DNA of 64,000 nucleotides, taken from the NCBI GenBank assembly GCA_964629875.1, contig CAZVRK010000010.1, positions 1 to 64,000 of the forward strand. The letters run 5' to 3'. This document shows positions 44,386-52,724 of the stretch, piece by piece. A model generated the notes under the pieces. That model saw only the letters and a list, made by a program, of their open reading frames with translations. It searched no databases and was not told where the DNA came from. Source of the DNA: UBA3495 sp964629875. Its GTDB lineage: Bacteria > Chloroflexota > Dehalococcoidia > Lucifugimonadales > UBA3495. The translations under genes were made by a program, and so were the position numbers. Numbering within the stretch: position 1 is the first letter of the stretch; each line of letters starts with the position of its first letter.

Positions 44386-45285
44386 TCATTCCAATGCCTT
44401 GATCTGAAAATCTCCATCGGATTCTAGCGGCAATACAATAGCCGCCCCATCTAAATCCCCGTATCCTTCCTCATTCGCACGGTGTAACATATCGTGTGCT
44501 AGTTTGGCCCCTGGTGAAGATAGGCCTAGTTCTTCCGCTAACTCATTGACTAGCACAAGATCTTTGAGGAATACTCGTATCTGTGTTCTTTCGCCGATAA
44601 AATCCCGATCGATCATGACAGGAGCATTTCGGCTGAGCATAAAGCTTTGCCCCCATCCTGAATTTACTACCTCATATACTAATTTGGGATCCGCACCTGC
44701 TTTAGCTCCCATCAGCATAGCTTCTGCAGCTGCTAAAGAGTGCATTCCTACAAGTAGTTGATTAATCAGTTTTACTGTTGTTCCTGTCCCTGTAGGCCCT
44801 ATATGACGAACCGTAGTCCCCATTGTTTTAAATACTGGTAGTACCGTGTTATAAGCTTCGCTCGGGCCTCCGGCCATGATAGTAAGCTCTCCTGATTGTG
44901 CTCTTTCTGTTCCCCCACTGATAGGTGCGTCAAGGAAGATTGCGCCTTTATTGGTAGTACCTTCTGCACAAGCCTTCGATGTTTTCACACCGACTGTGCT
45001 GTGATCTACAAGAATCTGACCGGGTTTGGCATTTTTAATTAAGCCATTTTCACCGAGAAAAACTTTTTCAACGGTTGCTATATCTGGCAAACAAGCAAGT
45101 ATCACATCAGATTCTGCACTCAATTCCATGAGAGATGCGGATCTGTTGGCACCATGCGAGCAAATTTCGTCTACCTTTCCCTGGCTTCGGTTATTAACTG
45201 TTATATCGTATCCAGCATTCAATAATCGGTAACACATAGGTAAACCCATTCTACCGAGTCCAACGAAACCGACTTTTAGTGTCAT
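44386..45285 (-). CDS. 3-hydroxyisobutyrate dehydrogenase / tartronate semialdehyde reductase family
   Basis: A 299-residue beta-hydroxyacid dehydrogenase. The NAD(P) motif is VGFVGLGRMGLPMCYRLLNAG, the substrate motif FLDAPISGGTERAQSGELTI, and the catalytic lysine lies in GTTVKLINQLLVG. It is soluble and probably tetrameric. The exact hydroxyacid is unknown; the neighbouring enolase-superfamily enzyme suggests acid-sugar breakdown through tartronate semialdehyde as one option. Confidence 0.9.
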   Translation of the reverse strand: MTLKVGFVGLGRMGLPMCYRLLNAGYDITVNNRSQGKVDEICSHGANRSASLMELSAESDVILACLPDIATVEKVFLGENGLIKNAKPGQILVDHSTVGVKTSKACAEGTTNKGAIFLDAPISGGTERAQSGELTIMAGGPSEAYNTVLPVFKTMGTTVRHIGPTGTGTTVKLINQLLVGMHSLAAAEAMLMGAKAGADPKLVYEVVNSGWGQSFMLSRNAPVMIDRDFIGERTQIRVFLKDLVLVNELAEELGLSSPGAKLAHDMLHRANEEGYGDLDGAAIVLPLESDGDFQIKALE

Positions 45286-45318
45286 AATTGCAAAACTTCC
45301 TATTACTGATACGTATAC

Positions 45319-46734
45319 TTAAATCTTGGGTCTTTGCGTATGCCAATCTGTAATACTCTGATACCCGTACGCTACTTTGAAAACTGTGCTTTCCGCGAAT
45401 GGTTTACCTACTATCTGTAGACCGACAGGTAGGATTGCAGAAGTGAATCCACAACATATAGATAACGCAGGTGTATTAGCCAAATTGAAAGGTGATGTGA
45501 AGCTTCTTCTTCCCTTGAAACCTTGAAGCACCTCTTCTTTACTCTCTACTCCTGCTTTTTCAGGTATTTTGGGAGCGGGTATAGAAGATGTCGGCATAAC
45601 CAGGACGTCTACTTTGGTTAAGGCATCTAGAATTTGTCGTCTTAGTAGCTCTCTAAGTTTGATAGCTTTTAAGTAGGCATCTGCTGGCATGATACTTCCC
45701 ATCAGCAATCTAACTTGATTGTTATGGTCTAGTTGCTCCAAGTTTTGTTCTAAGTCTTTTCTAGTCAACGCTGCAGCGTCGCAGCTAATTATCGTCGAAG
45801 AGATGGCCGCTGAATGCACTATCAATGGAATAGATATTTCGTTAATGACTGCCCCTGCATTTCCGAGTTCAGAAATTGCTGTTTTGACTAGCTCTCTAAC
45901 CTCGGGGTCATTTGCTTCAGTGTCTACTCTTTCCGTAATTACACCGATTTTTACTCCTCTTATATCTCCAGTCAGCTCCGACCCATAATCAGGAACTGGT
46001 TGATTCCAAGTATAAGGGTCTTTGGGATCGTATCCTGCTATAGCTTTAAGAGTCATAGCACAGTCTTCAGTTGTTCTTGATATAGGTCCGACTGTATCCA
46101 TAGACCATGATGCAGGGAATACGCCGTACCGACTAACCCTACCCCAGCTGGGTCTTATCCCTACTAATCCGCAAAACGAGGCGGGACCTCTTATTGAACC
46201 TCCGGTATCTTCTCCAAGTGATGTTGAGCATAAACATGCTGCTGTAGCAGCACCGGACCCGCTACTTGAAGTACCAGGATTTCTGCTTAGATCCCAAGGA
46301 TTTTTGGGCCTGCCATAAGGGTGATGGAAAGCATCTCCGCTAGCGTATTCGCTCATATTTAGCTTTCCTAGGAGAATTGCGCCGTTAGATTTCAAATTAG
46401 TAATAACAGTGGCGTCTTCATCTGGTATCCAGCCTTTATGTATTGTAGAGCCGTTTGTTGTTTGTATTCCCTTAGTCCAAAATTGGTCTTTAACTGCAAC
46501 TGGTATACCGTGCATCGGGCCTATATATTTACCAGATGCTATGTCTGACTCAGCTTGTTTAGCCTGGGACAAAGCTTGTTCACCACATACAGTGACGTAG
46601 GAATTAAGATCGGAATCTACATTGGATATTCGATCAAGATAAGCTTGTGTTGCTTCTACAGGCGAAATGTCCTTGTTTTGTATTAGCTTAGATAGATCTG
46701 TAGTTGATAAAAATGGAATATGCGATAATTCCAT
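45319..46734 (-). CDS. Amidase-signature family hydrolase
   Basis: A 471-residue amidase with the Ser-Ser-Lys triad: Lys in GIPVAVKDQFW, Ser in GTSSSGSGAATAA and the nucleophile in EDTGGSIRGPASFCGLVG. It resembles GatA, but no gatB is near, and the gene sits with catabolic enzymes. A tiny GatC/AtzG-like gene directly upstream points to an AtzE-AtzG-type complex rather than to tRNA amidation. This is inference from context. Confidence 0.9.
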   Translation of the reverse strand: MELSHIPFLSTTDLSKLIQNKDISPVEATQAYLDRISNVDSDLNSYVTVCGEQALSQAKQAESDIASGKYIGPMHGIPVAVKDQFWTKGIQTTNGSTIHKGWIPDEDATVITNLKSNGAILLGKLNMSEYASGDAFHHPYGRPKNPWDLSRNPGTSSSGSGAATAACLCSTSLGEDTGGSIRGPASFCGLVGIRPSWGRVSRYGVFPASWSMDTVGPISRTTEDCAMTLKAIAGYDPKDPYTWNQPVPDYGSELTGDIRGVKIGVITERVDTEANDPEVRELVKTAISELGNAGAVINEISIPLIVHSAAISSTIISCDAAALTRKDLEQNLEQLDHNNQVRLLMGSIMPADAYLKAIKLRELLRRQILDALTKVDVLVMPTSSIPAPKIPEKAGVESKEEVLQGFKGRRSFTSPFNLANTPALSICCGFTSAILPVGLQIVGKPFAESTVFKVAYGYQSITDWHTQRPKI

Positions 46735-46749
46735 GCTCGGCCTCCCTGT

Positions 46750-46935
46750 CTATGATATTGTGGGTATGACTATAGGCAGCGGTTCGATAGCTTCTAAGTT
46801 CTCAACCCCAGTTTGGTTTAAAGCTTCCAGTAATCCATTCAGGCTAAAAGCTATTTCTGGTATTAGTTCATCCGGTATATCAATATCTACAGCTTTTGCG
46901 AGTGTCTTAATTTCGTCATGAGTTAAGTCATTCAT
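46750..46935 (-). CDS. GatC/AtzG-like small amidase subunit
   Basis: A 61-residue helical protein: LTHDEIKTLAKAVDIDIPDE, then IAFSLNGLLEALNQTGVEN and EAIEPLPI. It has the GatC-like order of two helices and an extended Pro-containing end, as in AtzG and DUF4089 proteins that wrap around an amidase. ATG 46935 is chosen because GGAGGAG lies 7-8 nt upstream, although the frame opens at 46983. The amidase starts 15 bp later. Confidence 0.78.
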   Translation of the reverse strand: MNDLTHDEIKTLAKAVDIDIPDELIPEIAFSLNGLLEALNQTGVENLEAIEPLPIVIPTIS

Positions 46936-47099
46936 AGTAAGTCTCCTCCTATATTGACGATTAATGCAATCAGATTGCAGCAATTGTCTGTTTTATTAAT
47001 AAGCATTGTCAATGGGCGTCTTGTGGGAGACCATTCACTAGCATAAAGAGGAAATCTAACTTATATGTAATGAGTGCTGACGCACTATATACACTCCGC

Positions 47100-47108
47100 T
47101 GATATAAT
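47100..47108 (+). promoter_or_regulatory. Extended -10 promoter for glmU
   Basis: TGATATAAT, a perfect extended -10, lies 68 bp before ATG 47177 in the divergent gap with the GatC-like gene. Confidence 0.6.
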
Positions 47109-47176
47109 TTGTGGTGCAATAAGAAACAGAGATTTGAACTAAGAACGCCTATTTTAGTCAAATGTGGAGGTTCCAA

Positions 47177-48523
47177 ATGGATCATTGGGCAGCGGTAATA
47201 ATGGCAGCCGGTGAAGGATCTCGAATGCAATCAAATGTTCCTAAGGTATTACACACTGTTTGCGGAAAAGAAATGATCTTATATTCTCTCGACAAATTAT
47301 CGGATTTGGGAATAGACCGTGTGATAGTAGTGGTCTCCGAGTTGAATTATGAATCCATTAAAAATGTTGTCGGTGCAAGCGTTGAGTATGTTATCCAAGG
47401 TGACCCTAAAGGGACCGGTGGAGCTGTTCGGGCAGTGTTAAGTTCCTTAGAAGCTAGTATAGAACATGTATTAGTGCATGGTGCGGATATGCCTCTGATA
47501 TCAGATCTATCTTTACGGTCACTGGTACTTTCCCACACAAATAATGATGAGCAGATTACTTTGCTGACATCGGAAATAATTAGTTCTGGCGATTTTGGCT
47601 GCGTACTAAGAAATGATCAGGGCGACATTTTGAGTATACTTGAGGCATCAGAGATAGTTGATGAAAACGACATCAGTAGAGAAGTTAACTTGGGTACGTA
47701 CTGTTTCGACAGGAATTTTTTGCAAGCTTCTTTGGGTCAAATCAGCGTCAGGCAAAATGGAGAATTATATTTGACTGATTTAGTTCAAACTGGGTGTATC
47801 CAGAACGTGTGCATTGGGTCAGTACATGCTCAAGACGCTAATGAAACTTTAGGGGTTAATAACAGGGTGCAGCTTTCAAAGGTTGAGTCCGTGCAACGCC
47901 AAATTATATTAGAACGATTGATGATGAGCGGGGTTACGATTCGTGACCCTGAAACGGTCTACGTGGATGTAGACGTTAATATTGGCAAGGATACCACGAT
48001 CTTACCGAATACTATGATTCTGGGTGGCACGAAAATTGGGGATGGCTGTGTCATTGGACCTGGTACTACAATAAATGGAGCTGTAATCGATAATGATTGT
48101 AGTGTGACCAATTCTTGTATTGAGAGATCTGTTGTAAAACAAAATGTTGAGATCGGGCCTTACAGCCATATCAGAGAAGGCTGTACTATAGGTGCAAATG
48201 CACACATCGGCAACTTCGTTGAGATGAAAGAAACTGTATTCGGCGAATTTTCTGCTTCTGGACATTTTAGTTATTTAGGTGATGCCGACATATCTGCACA
48301 CGTAAATATCGGAGCCGGAACTGTGACATGTAATTTCGATGGTAGAAACAAGTTAAAAACTGTAATCGGTGAGGGTGCTTTCATCGGCTGTGACACCATG
48401 CTAATAGCCCCTGTGGAAGTAGGGTCCAAGTCAGCTACTGGTGCTGGGTCAGTGGTAACTAGGGATATACCAACCGCTAGACTGGCATTTGGTGTTCCTG
48501 CTAAAATTGTATCTGAAAGATAA
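47177..48523 (+). CDS. glmU: Bifunctional GlcN-1-P acetyltransferase / GlcNAc-1-P uridyltransferase
   Basis: Makes UDP-GlcNAc for envelope glycans. The uridyltransferase domain opens with VIMAAGEGSRMQSNVPKVLH, and KGTGGAVRAVLSSL binds substrate. From about residue 250 a left-handed beta-helix (repeats such as VIGPGTTINGAVI and IGAGTVTCNFDGRNK) forms the acetyltransferase. Length is 448 residues. ATG 47177 has GTGGAGG upstream; the ATG at 47162 overlaps that site. It is of interest because no murein ligases are in the window. Confidence 0.95.
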   Translation: MDHWAAVIMAAGEGSRMQSNVPKVLHTVCGKEMILYSLDKLSDLGIDRVIVVVSELNYESIKNVVGASVEYVIQGDPKGTGGAVRAVLSSLEASIEHVLVHGADMPLISDLSLRSLVLSHTNNDEQITLLTSEIISSGDFGCVLRNDQGDILSILEASEIVDENDISREVNLGTYCFDRNFLQASLGQISVRQNGELYLTDLVQTGCIQNVCIGSVHAQDANETLGVNNRVQLSKVESVQRQIILERLMMSGVTIRDPETVYVDVDVNIGKDTTILPNTMILGGTKIGDGCVIGPGTTINGAVIDNDCSVTNSCIERSVVKQNVEIGPYSHIREGCTIGANAHIGNFVEMKETVFGEFSASGHFSYLGDADISAHVNIGAGTVTCNFDGRNKLKTVIGEGAFIGCDTMLIAPVEVGSKSATGAGSVVTRDIPTARLAFGVPAKIVSER

Positions 48524-48585
48524 ACATAAATAACTGATTACGGCTTTGGTCAGCTGAAGCTAGTGACTTTTAAAAGGTAGGCAAG

Positions 48586-49757
48586 TTGGATACTGATAGT
48601 AGTCATTTATGGATTGCTGGGATAATAGTTGTACTCTTCCTCAGCTTTGTGGTCGCCACTCTTGCTCATTATATTCAACCGCACACATGGTATCCCCAAC
48701 CTCAGGCTTTTAAAACTAAGAAGTACTATATATTTTCTCTTATCGTGATTGTTCTGACGTTCACCTTAGGCTTGGCGGTCTTCGCGTTATATGACTCGTT
48801 GAGTATCATGAGCAGTAGCGTAGTAGTTGGCGGATATATTGTTGCTCTCGGTGTATTGCTTCTAGTCAGTTCTAGTTTGAGTTGGCTTGTATCTAGATAT
48901 CACGGGGAAATATTATCCTCTGGATTCTTAAAATCTGTGATTCGTAAAACTCNNNNNNNNNNNNNNNNNNNNNNNNNNNNNNNNNNNNNNNNNNNNNNNN
49001 NNNNNNNNNNNNNNNNNNNNNNNNNNNNNNNNNNNNNNNNNNNNNNNNNNNNATGATGAAATCTATTTTAAGGCTCGATTTCACTACTGTGAGAGAGATT
49101 ATGGTTCCTAGCCCAGATATGATTTCTATAGAAGTAAATGCGTCGTTAAAAGATACTGCTCGATTGATGGCAGAGCATGGCCATAGTAGAATTCCTGTCT
49201 ATGAAAATACCAAGGATAGTATAGTGGGTATAGTCCATTCACGAGATCTGTTGCGTTTGCTGGCCGACGGTTCCTTAGACAATGATTTGAGGACTATCTC
49301 AAGGCCTGCAGTTTTTGTTCCTGAGACTAAAAAGCTAGATGAATTATTGCAGGAACTTCAGGAGAACGCAGTTCAAATGGCTATAGTAATTGATGAGTAC
49401 GGTGGGACCGAGGGAATAGTTACTATGGAAGATATGCTGGAAGAAATAGTGGGTGAAATTGAAGATGAATCTTCCTCCCGAGAAGATCCTGTGCTCCTGC
49501 TTGCTAATGGATCAGCTGTTGTAGATGCGGGGATTTCATTAGATGATTTTGAAGAAATTCTTGGTATAAATATAGGGAGTGGTCCTGACGTAGATACTTT
49601 AGGGGGATACGTCTACCGAGAGTTAGGCAGAATGCCTTATATCGGAGATTTGGTTAGCGGTAAGGATTTCGATATCCAAGTAGTTTCTGTAATAGGCCAT
49701 AGACTACGGAAGCTTAGAATCGATCGAGTGGTGCCCAACAGTGTGTCTGGTGCTTAG
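48586..49757 (+). CDS. CNNM/CorC-HlyC-type membrane protein with CBS pair, interrupted by scaffold gap
   Basis: The N-terminal part has three to four transmembrane segments (LWIAGIIVVLFLSFVVATLA and others). After the gap come ILRLDFTTVREIMVPSPDM, two CBS motifs (HGHSRIPVYE, and AIVIDEYGGTEGIVTMEDML) and the C-terminal CorC_HlyC domain (DTLGGYVYRELGRMPYIGD). This is the layout of the CorC/HlyC ion-transport family. TTG 48586 follows AAGGTAGG. The frame change across the gap reflects unknown gap size. Confidence 0.88.
48953..49052. other. Assembly gap of 100 N
   Basis: Exactly 100 N inside the CorC/HlyC-like gene, between the membrane part and the CBS domains. The true length is unknown. Confidence 0.99.
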
Positions 49758-49765
49758 AGCTTAGA

Positions 49766-50644
49766 TTACTTATACCCTACTAACTCTCCGGACGCTATTA
49801 GCCGATGATCGTATACTAGTCTGGGTATACATGTAACTAGGTGTACGCTAGCCATTCCACTATCATGAATTACTAACTCGTCAGCTTTGACTACTTTAGT
49901 GGAAGTTATTCTGTATAAGAATTCTGATTGACCGTTGTCAGTAATGACAAATACGTCTTCACCATTTCGTATCATATCCGCTATTTTAGGTAAGTTAGAG
50001 AATACTGAACCTTTGTTCAATAAGGGACTTTCTAGATGACCAAAGTACCAGGCACTACCATGTTCCCCTGCATTAGCTGTGTTAGATAAGTGTCCAATAC
50101 TCTTATCCGGAACTTTATATTCTAGATTGATCGCTGTATTAGATAAAAATACGGGAGCTACGCTGGAATCGATACCGAGATTAGGAATTAACATTCTCTT
50201 AACCGGCAGTTGACTTCCTAGTGGAAACTTAGTTAAAGGGCCAACTGGTGTGAATCCTGATATGGCCTCAGATGTTACAACATCTAATGGTTGATATTTT
50301 CGTGGGTCTAACCAAGATGAGATGTTCAGTGCATCTCCAACATTAACGCTGTGATCTGAAACGTCGTTCGAAGTTATGTGAGTGATAATACTTTTGGGGT
50401 CATTGTTGTCGGTGGTTTGTGGTGGGGTAAATGATTTTTCATTAATTATTGGATTGATACGCGGTTTTGATTCGCTAACGAATGTTGCCATTTCGGGCAG
50501 GGATTCTGTGGCGAAGTGCGCGTAGGTATAATATGACCCTGCTCCAGCAAGCGCCGTAATCCCCATTGTTACTAATAATAATGGCAACAGCCATTGTCTG
50601 ATAGGATTTCGCCTAAGCAGTAGATAGTCATACCCCGCTTCCAT
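49766..50644 (-). CDS. Sortase family transpeptidase
   Basis: It has one N-terminal transmembrane helix (QWLLPLLLVTMGITALAGAG), a Pro/Thr-rich linker, then the sortase barrel. The catalytic residues are His in WYFGHLESP, Cys in HLVTCIP and Arg in YDHRLIASGEL. ATG 50644 (MEAGYDYLLL) follows AAGGGG and gives 292 residues; the frame is open to 50713. Sortases attach proteins to the envelope or build pili. No obvious LPxTG substrate is in the window. Confidence 0.88.
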   Translation of the reverse strand: MEAGYDYLLLRRNPIRQWLLPLLLVTMGITALAGAGSYYTYAHFATESLPEMATFVSESKPRINPIINEKSFTPPQTTDNNDPKSIITHITSNDVSDHSVNVGDALNISSWLDPRKYQPLDVVTSEAISGFTPVGPLTKFPLGSQLPVKRMLIPNLGIDSSVAPVFLSNTAINLEYKVPDKSIGHLSNTANAGEHGSAWYFGHLESPLLNKGSVFSNLPKIADMIRNGEDVFVITDNGQSEFLYRITSTKVVKADELVIHDSGMASVHLVTCIPRLVYDHRLIASGELVGYK

Positions 50645-50781
50645 ACAACCCCTTCGTATCTGCACCACTACGCTATAATTTTTCGAAAGTTTAGGAGCCC
50701 AATCCGCGTCCATAAGGAGTAGGTCTATTTAAATCCTACTGACTCACCCTGTTTGGTAGCTACTATTATGAGATAGCGCTA

Positions 50782-50994
50782 TTAACGAACTCTGGGTGTG
50801 TTCATGTTCCCGGGAGATATTGGCTCGTTTAGGTATATATCCCCGTTTCGGATTTTAATGTTGAATCCGCAGTTTGGGTTAATACACACCCATGCCTTGT
50901 AGTGTACCGCAGCCCCTTGTCCCCCGTAATCCGATAACGGCACTAACTGCCCGGATTCACATTTTTGGCATTTTGGCATAGTCCACTCTTCCAC
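50782..50994 (-). CDS. Small zinc-ribbon protein
   Basis: A 70-residue protein with CQKC at residues 9-12 and C-x4-C (CINPNC) at about 37-42, suggesting a metal-binding ribbon. It is otherwise unassigned. GTG 50994 has GGGGAGG 7 nt upstream; ATG 50979 is possible. The ribosome-binding site lies partly in a hairpin (51003-51026). Confidence 0.7.
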   Translation of the reverse strand: MEEWTMPKCQKCESGQLVPLSDYGGQGAAVHYKAWVCINPNCGFNIKIRNGDIYLNEPISPGNMNTPRVR

Positions 50995-51002
50995 TGGACT
51001 TC

Positions 51003-51026
51003 CTCCCCTCTTCTATCCGAGGGGAG
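51003..51026 (-). promoter_or_regulatory. Hairpin overlapping the Zn-ribbon gene's ribosome-binding site
   Basis: CTCCCCTC (51003-51010) and GAGGGGAG (51019-51026) form an 8-bp stem with an 8-nt loop. On the minus strand the distal arm contains part of the GGAGG that serves GTG 50994, so translation could be structure-controlled. Confidence 0.4.
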
Positions 51027-51122
51027 TATAACATTGGGGCGACAACTATAAACAGGACTTTTCGATGCACGTATCGAGGAGTTTTAAGAAAGATTAATCC
51101 GATATATGGGCTCGGGACTCTG

Positions 51123-52724
51123 TTATTCTAAAAAGTCCCGTAATTTACGTGAACGTGTAGGATGTCGGAGTTTTCTCAAGGCTTTAGCTTCAATCTGTCT
51201 AATTCTCTCTCTGGTAACCCCGAATTCTCGTCCGACTTCTTCCAAAGTACGACTACGACCGTCTTCTAATCCGAATCGTAGCTGTAAAACTCTACTCTCG
51301 CGTTCGGTCAGAGTATGAAGTACGTCCTCAACTTGCTCTTTTAGAAGTTGAAACGAAGCTGCATCAGCTGGTGCAGGCGCGTTTGGATCTTCAATAAAAT
51401 CGCCCAAATGAGAGTCTTCTTCTTCTCCTATCGGAGTTTCGAGAGAGACGGGCTCTTGCGATATTTTCAATATCTCTTCTACTTTCTCGGGGCCTATTTC
51501 CATTGCCAGACCTATCTCTTCTGGAGTAGGCTCTCTACCGTATTCCTGAAGCAGTCGCCTGTGTTGACGCATCAATTTATTTATAGTTTCTACCATATGT
51601 ACTGGTATTCTTATAGTTCTTGCCTGATCAGCAATAGCCCTTGTGATGGCCTGGCGTATCCACCAAGTGGCATATGTGCTGAATTTATAACCTTTTCTAT
51701 AGTCGAATTTTTCGACTGCTCTGATAAGACCAATATTACCTTCCTGGATCATGTCTAGGAGAGCCATACCTCTACCGATGTATTTCTTGGCTACGCTAAC
51801 AACTAGTCTGAGGTTAGCTTCTGTGAGATGTGATTGTGCATAATTACCTTGTGCTTGAACTTCATCTAAAGATCTTGTGAATAATATATTCAGTTTGTGA
51901 GTATCTGAGAACACAGATGGATCATTTATTTTGTTGCTTAGGTCTGATAGTTTAGGGTCGTTTAATATGCTTACTACCTCGTACGGCATAATCCAGCTAT
52001 CGAGCGACAGATTAACTATTTGCCGATAGATGGTTTCTTCCTCCATGTTCATAGAGTCAGCAATAAAAGCGATCATATCAGGATTTACTTCGGCGTCTAT
52101 GGCAGTTCTTAAAGTTTCATTGTTAACTACTTCAGACAAGGTTAATTCTTCTCGTATATCTAAATAGTTGGCCAACGCCACTATTAACGGAGAAGCTTCT
52201 ACGAGATTTTTCAATAGGTCCTTGGATATTTCCCAGTTTTCTGGTGAGGTATTCTCGTTTTCGGACAGTTTTTTATTTAAGTTATTTAATTGTTTTTGTC
52301 CTTCTAGTTTTCTGGCTAAGGATCGCTCATCAGCTGATGTGAGTAGCCTAACTCTACCGATCTCGCGTAAGTACATACGAACTGGGTCATCGAGCACTTC
52401 TAACGTTTCAGTTTCAGCTTCCCATTCCACTTCCTCTTCTTCTTCTATGTCATTGTCTGTCGGAGTGCCGTCTTCTGCCTTATCTTCGCTGTCTTCCTCT
52501 GAAGCGGTAGCACCATTCCAATTGTCTTCGGAATTTGAATTTCCTTGGCGGCTGGGTGCAGCGACCATTACGTCTCCATCAGATATATCATCGTCTTCAG
52601 AGCTTTTCCTGATTTGATTAATCAATCCTAATAATTTAGCTGCACCATCGCTATTGTCTTCGTCATTGGGGTCTATGAACTCCTGAGAGTTTGTATTGTC
52701 TTCGTGTCTTAGCATTTGTGTCAC
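51123..52724 (-). CDS. rpoD: Primary sigma factor RpoD (SigA)
   Basis: Sigma-70 of 533 residues. It has an acidic, low-complexity N-terminal part of about 95 residues, region 1.2 (DDPVRMYLREIGRV), region 2 (IQEGNIGLIRAVEKFDYRKG, FSTYATWWIRQAI), region 3 and region 4 (RESRVLQLRFGLEDGRSRTL, VTRERIRQIEAKALRKLR). Region 2.4 and 3.0 are complete, so it can read extended -10 promoters such as those seen here. Its ATG overlaps the dnaG stop by 4 bp; dnaG is upstream in the same transcript. Confidence 0.96.
   Translation of the reverse strand: MTQMLRHEDNTNSQEFIDPNDEDNSDGAAKLLGLINQIRKSSEDDDISDGDVMVAAPSRQGNSNSEDNWNGATASEEDSEDKAEDGTPTDNDIEEEEEVEWEAETETLEVLDDPVRMYLREIGRVRLLTSADERSLARKLEGQKQLNNLNKKLSENENTSPENWEISKDLLKNLVEASPLIVALANYLDIREELTLSEVVNNETLRTAIDAEVNPDMIAFIADSMNMEEETIYRQIVNLSLDSWIMPYEVVSILNDPKLSDLSNKINDPSVFSDTHKLNILFTRSLDEVQAQGNYAQSHLTEANLRLVVSVAKKYIGRGMALLDMIQEGNIGLIRAVEKFDYRKGYKFSTYATWWIRQAITRAIADQARTIRIPVHMVETINKLMRQHRRLLQEYGREPTPEEIGLAMEIGPEKVEEILKISQEPVSLETPIGEEEDSHLGDFIEDPNAPAPADAASFQLLKEQVEDVLHTLTERESRVLQLRFGLEDGRSRTLEEVGREFGVTRERIRQIEAKALRKLRHPTRSRKLRDFLE

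Noticed and set aside
45319..46935. GatCA part of the tRNA amidotransferase
   Set aside because: No gatB is adjacent, and the cluster is catabolic. Kept as an alternative only.
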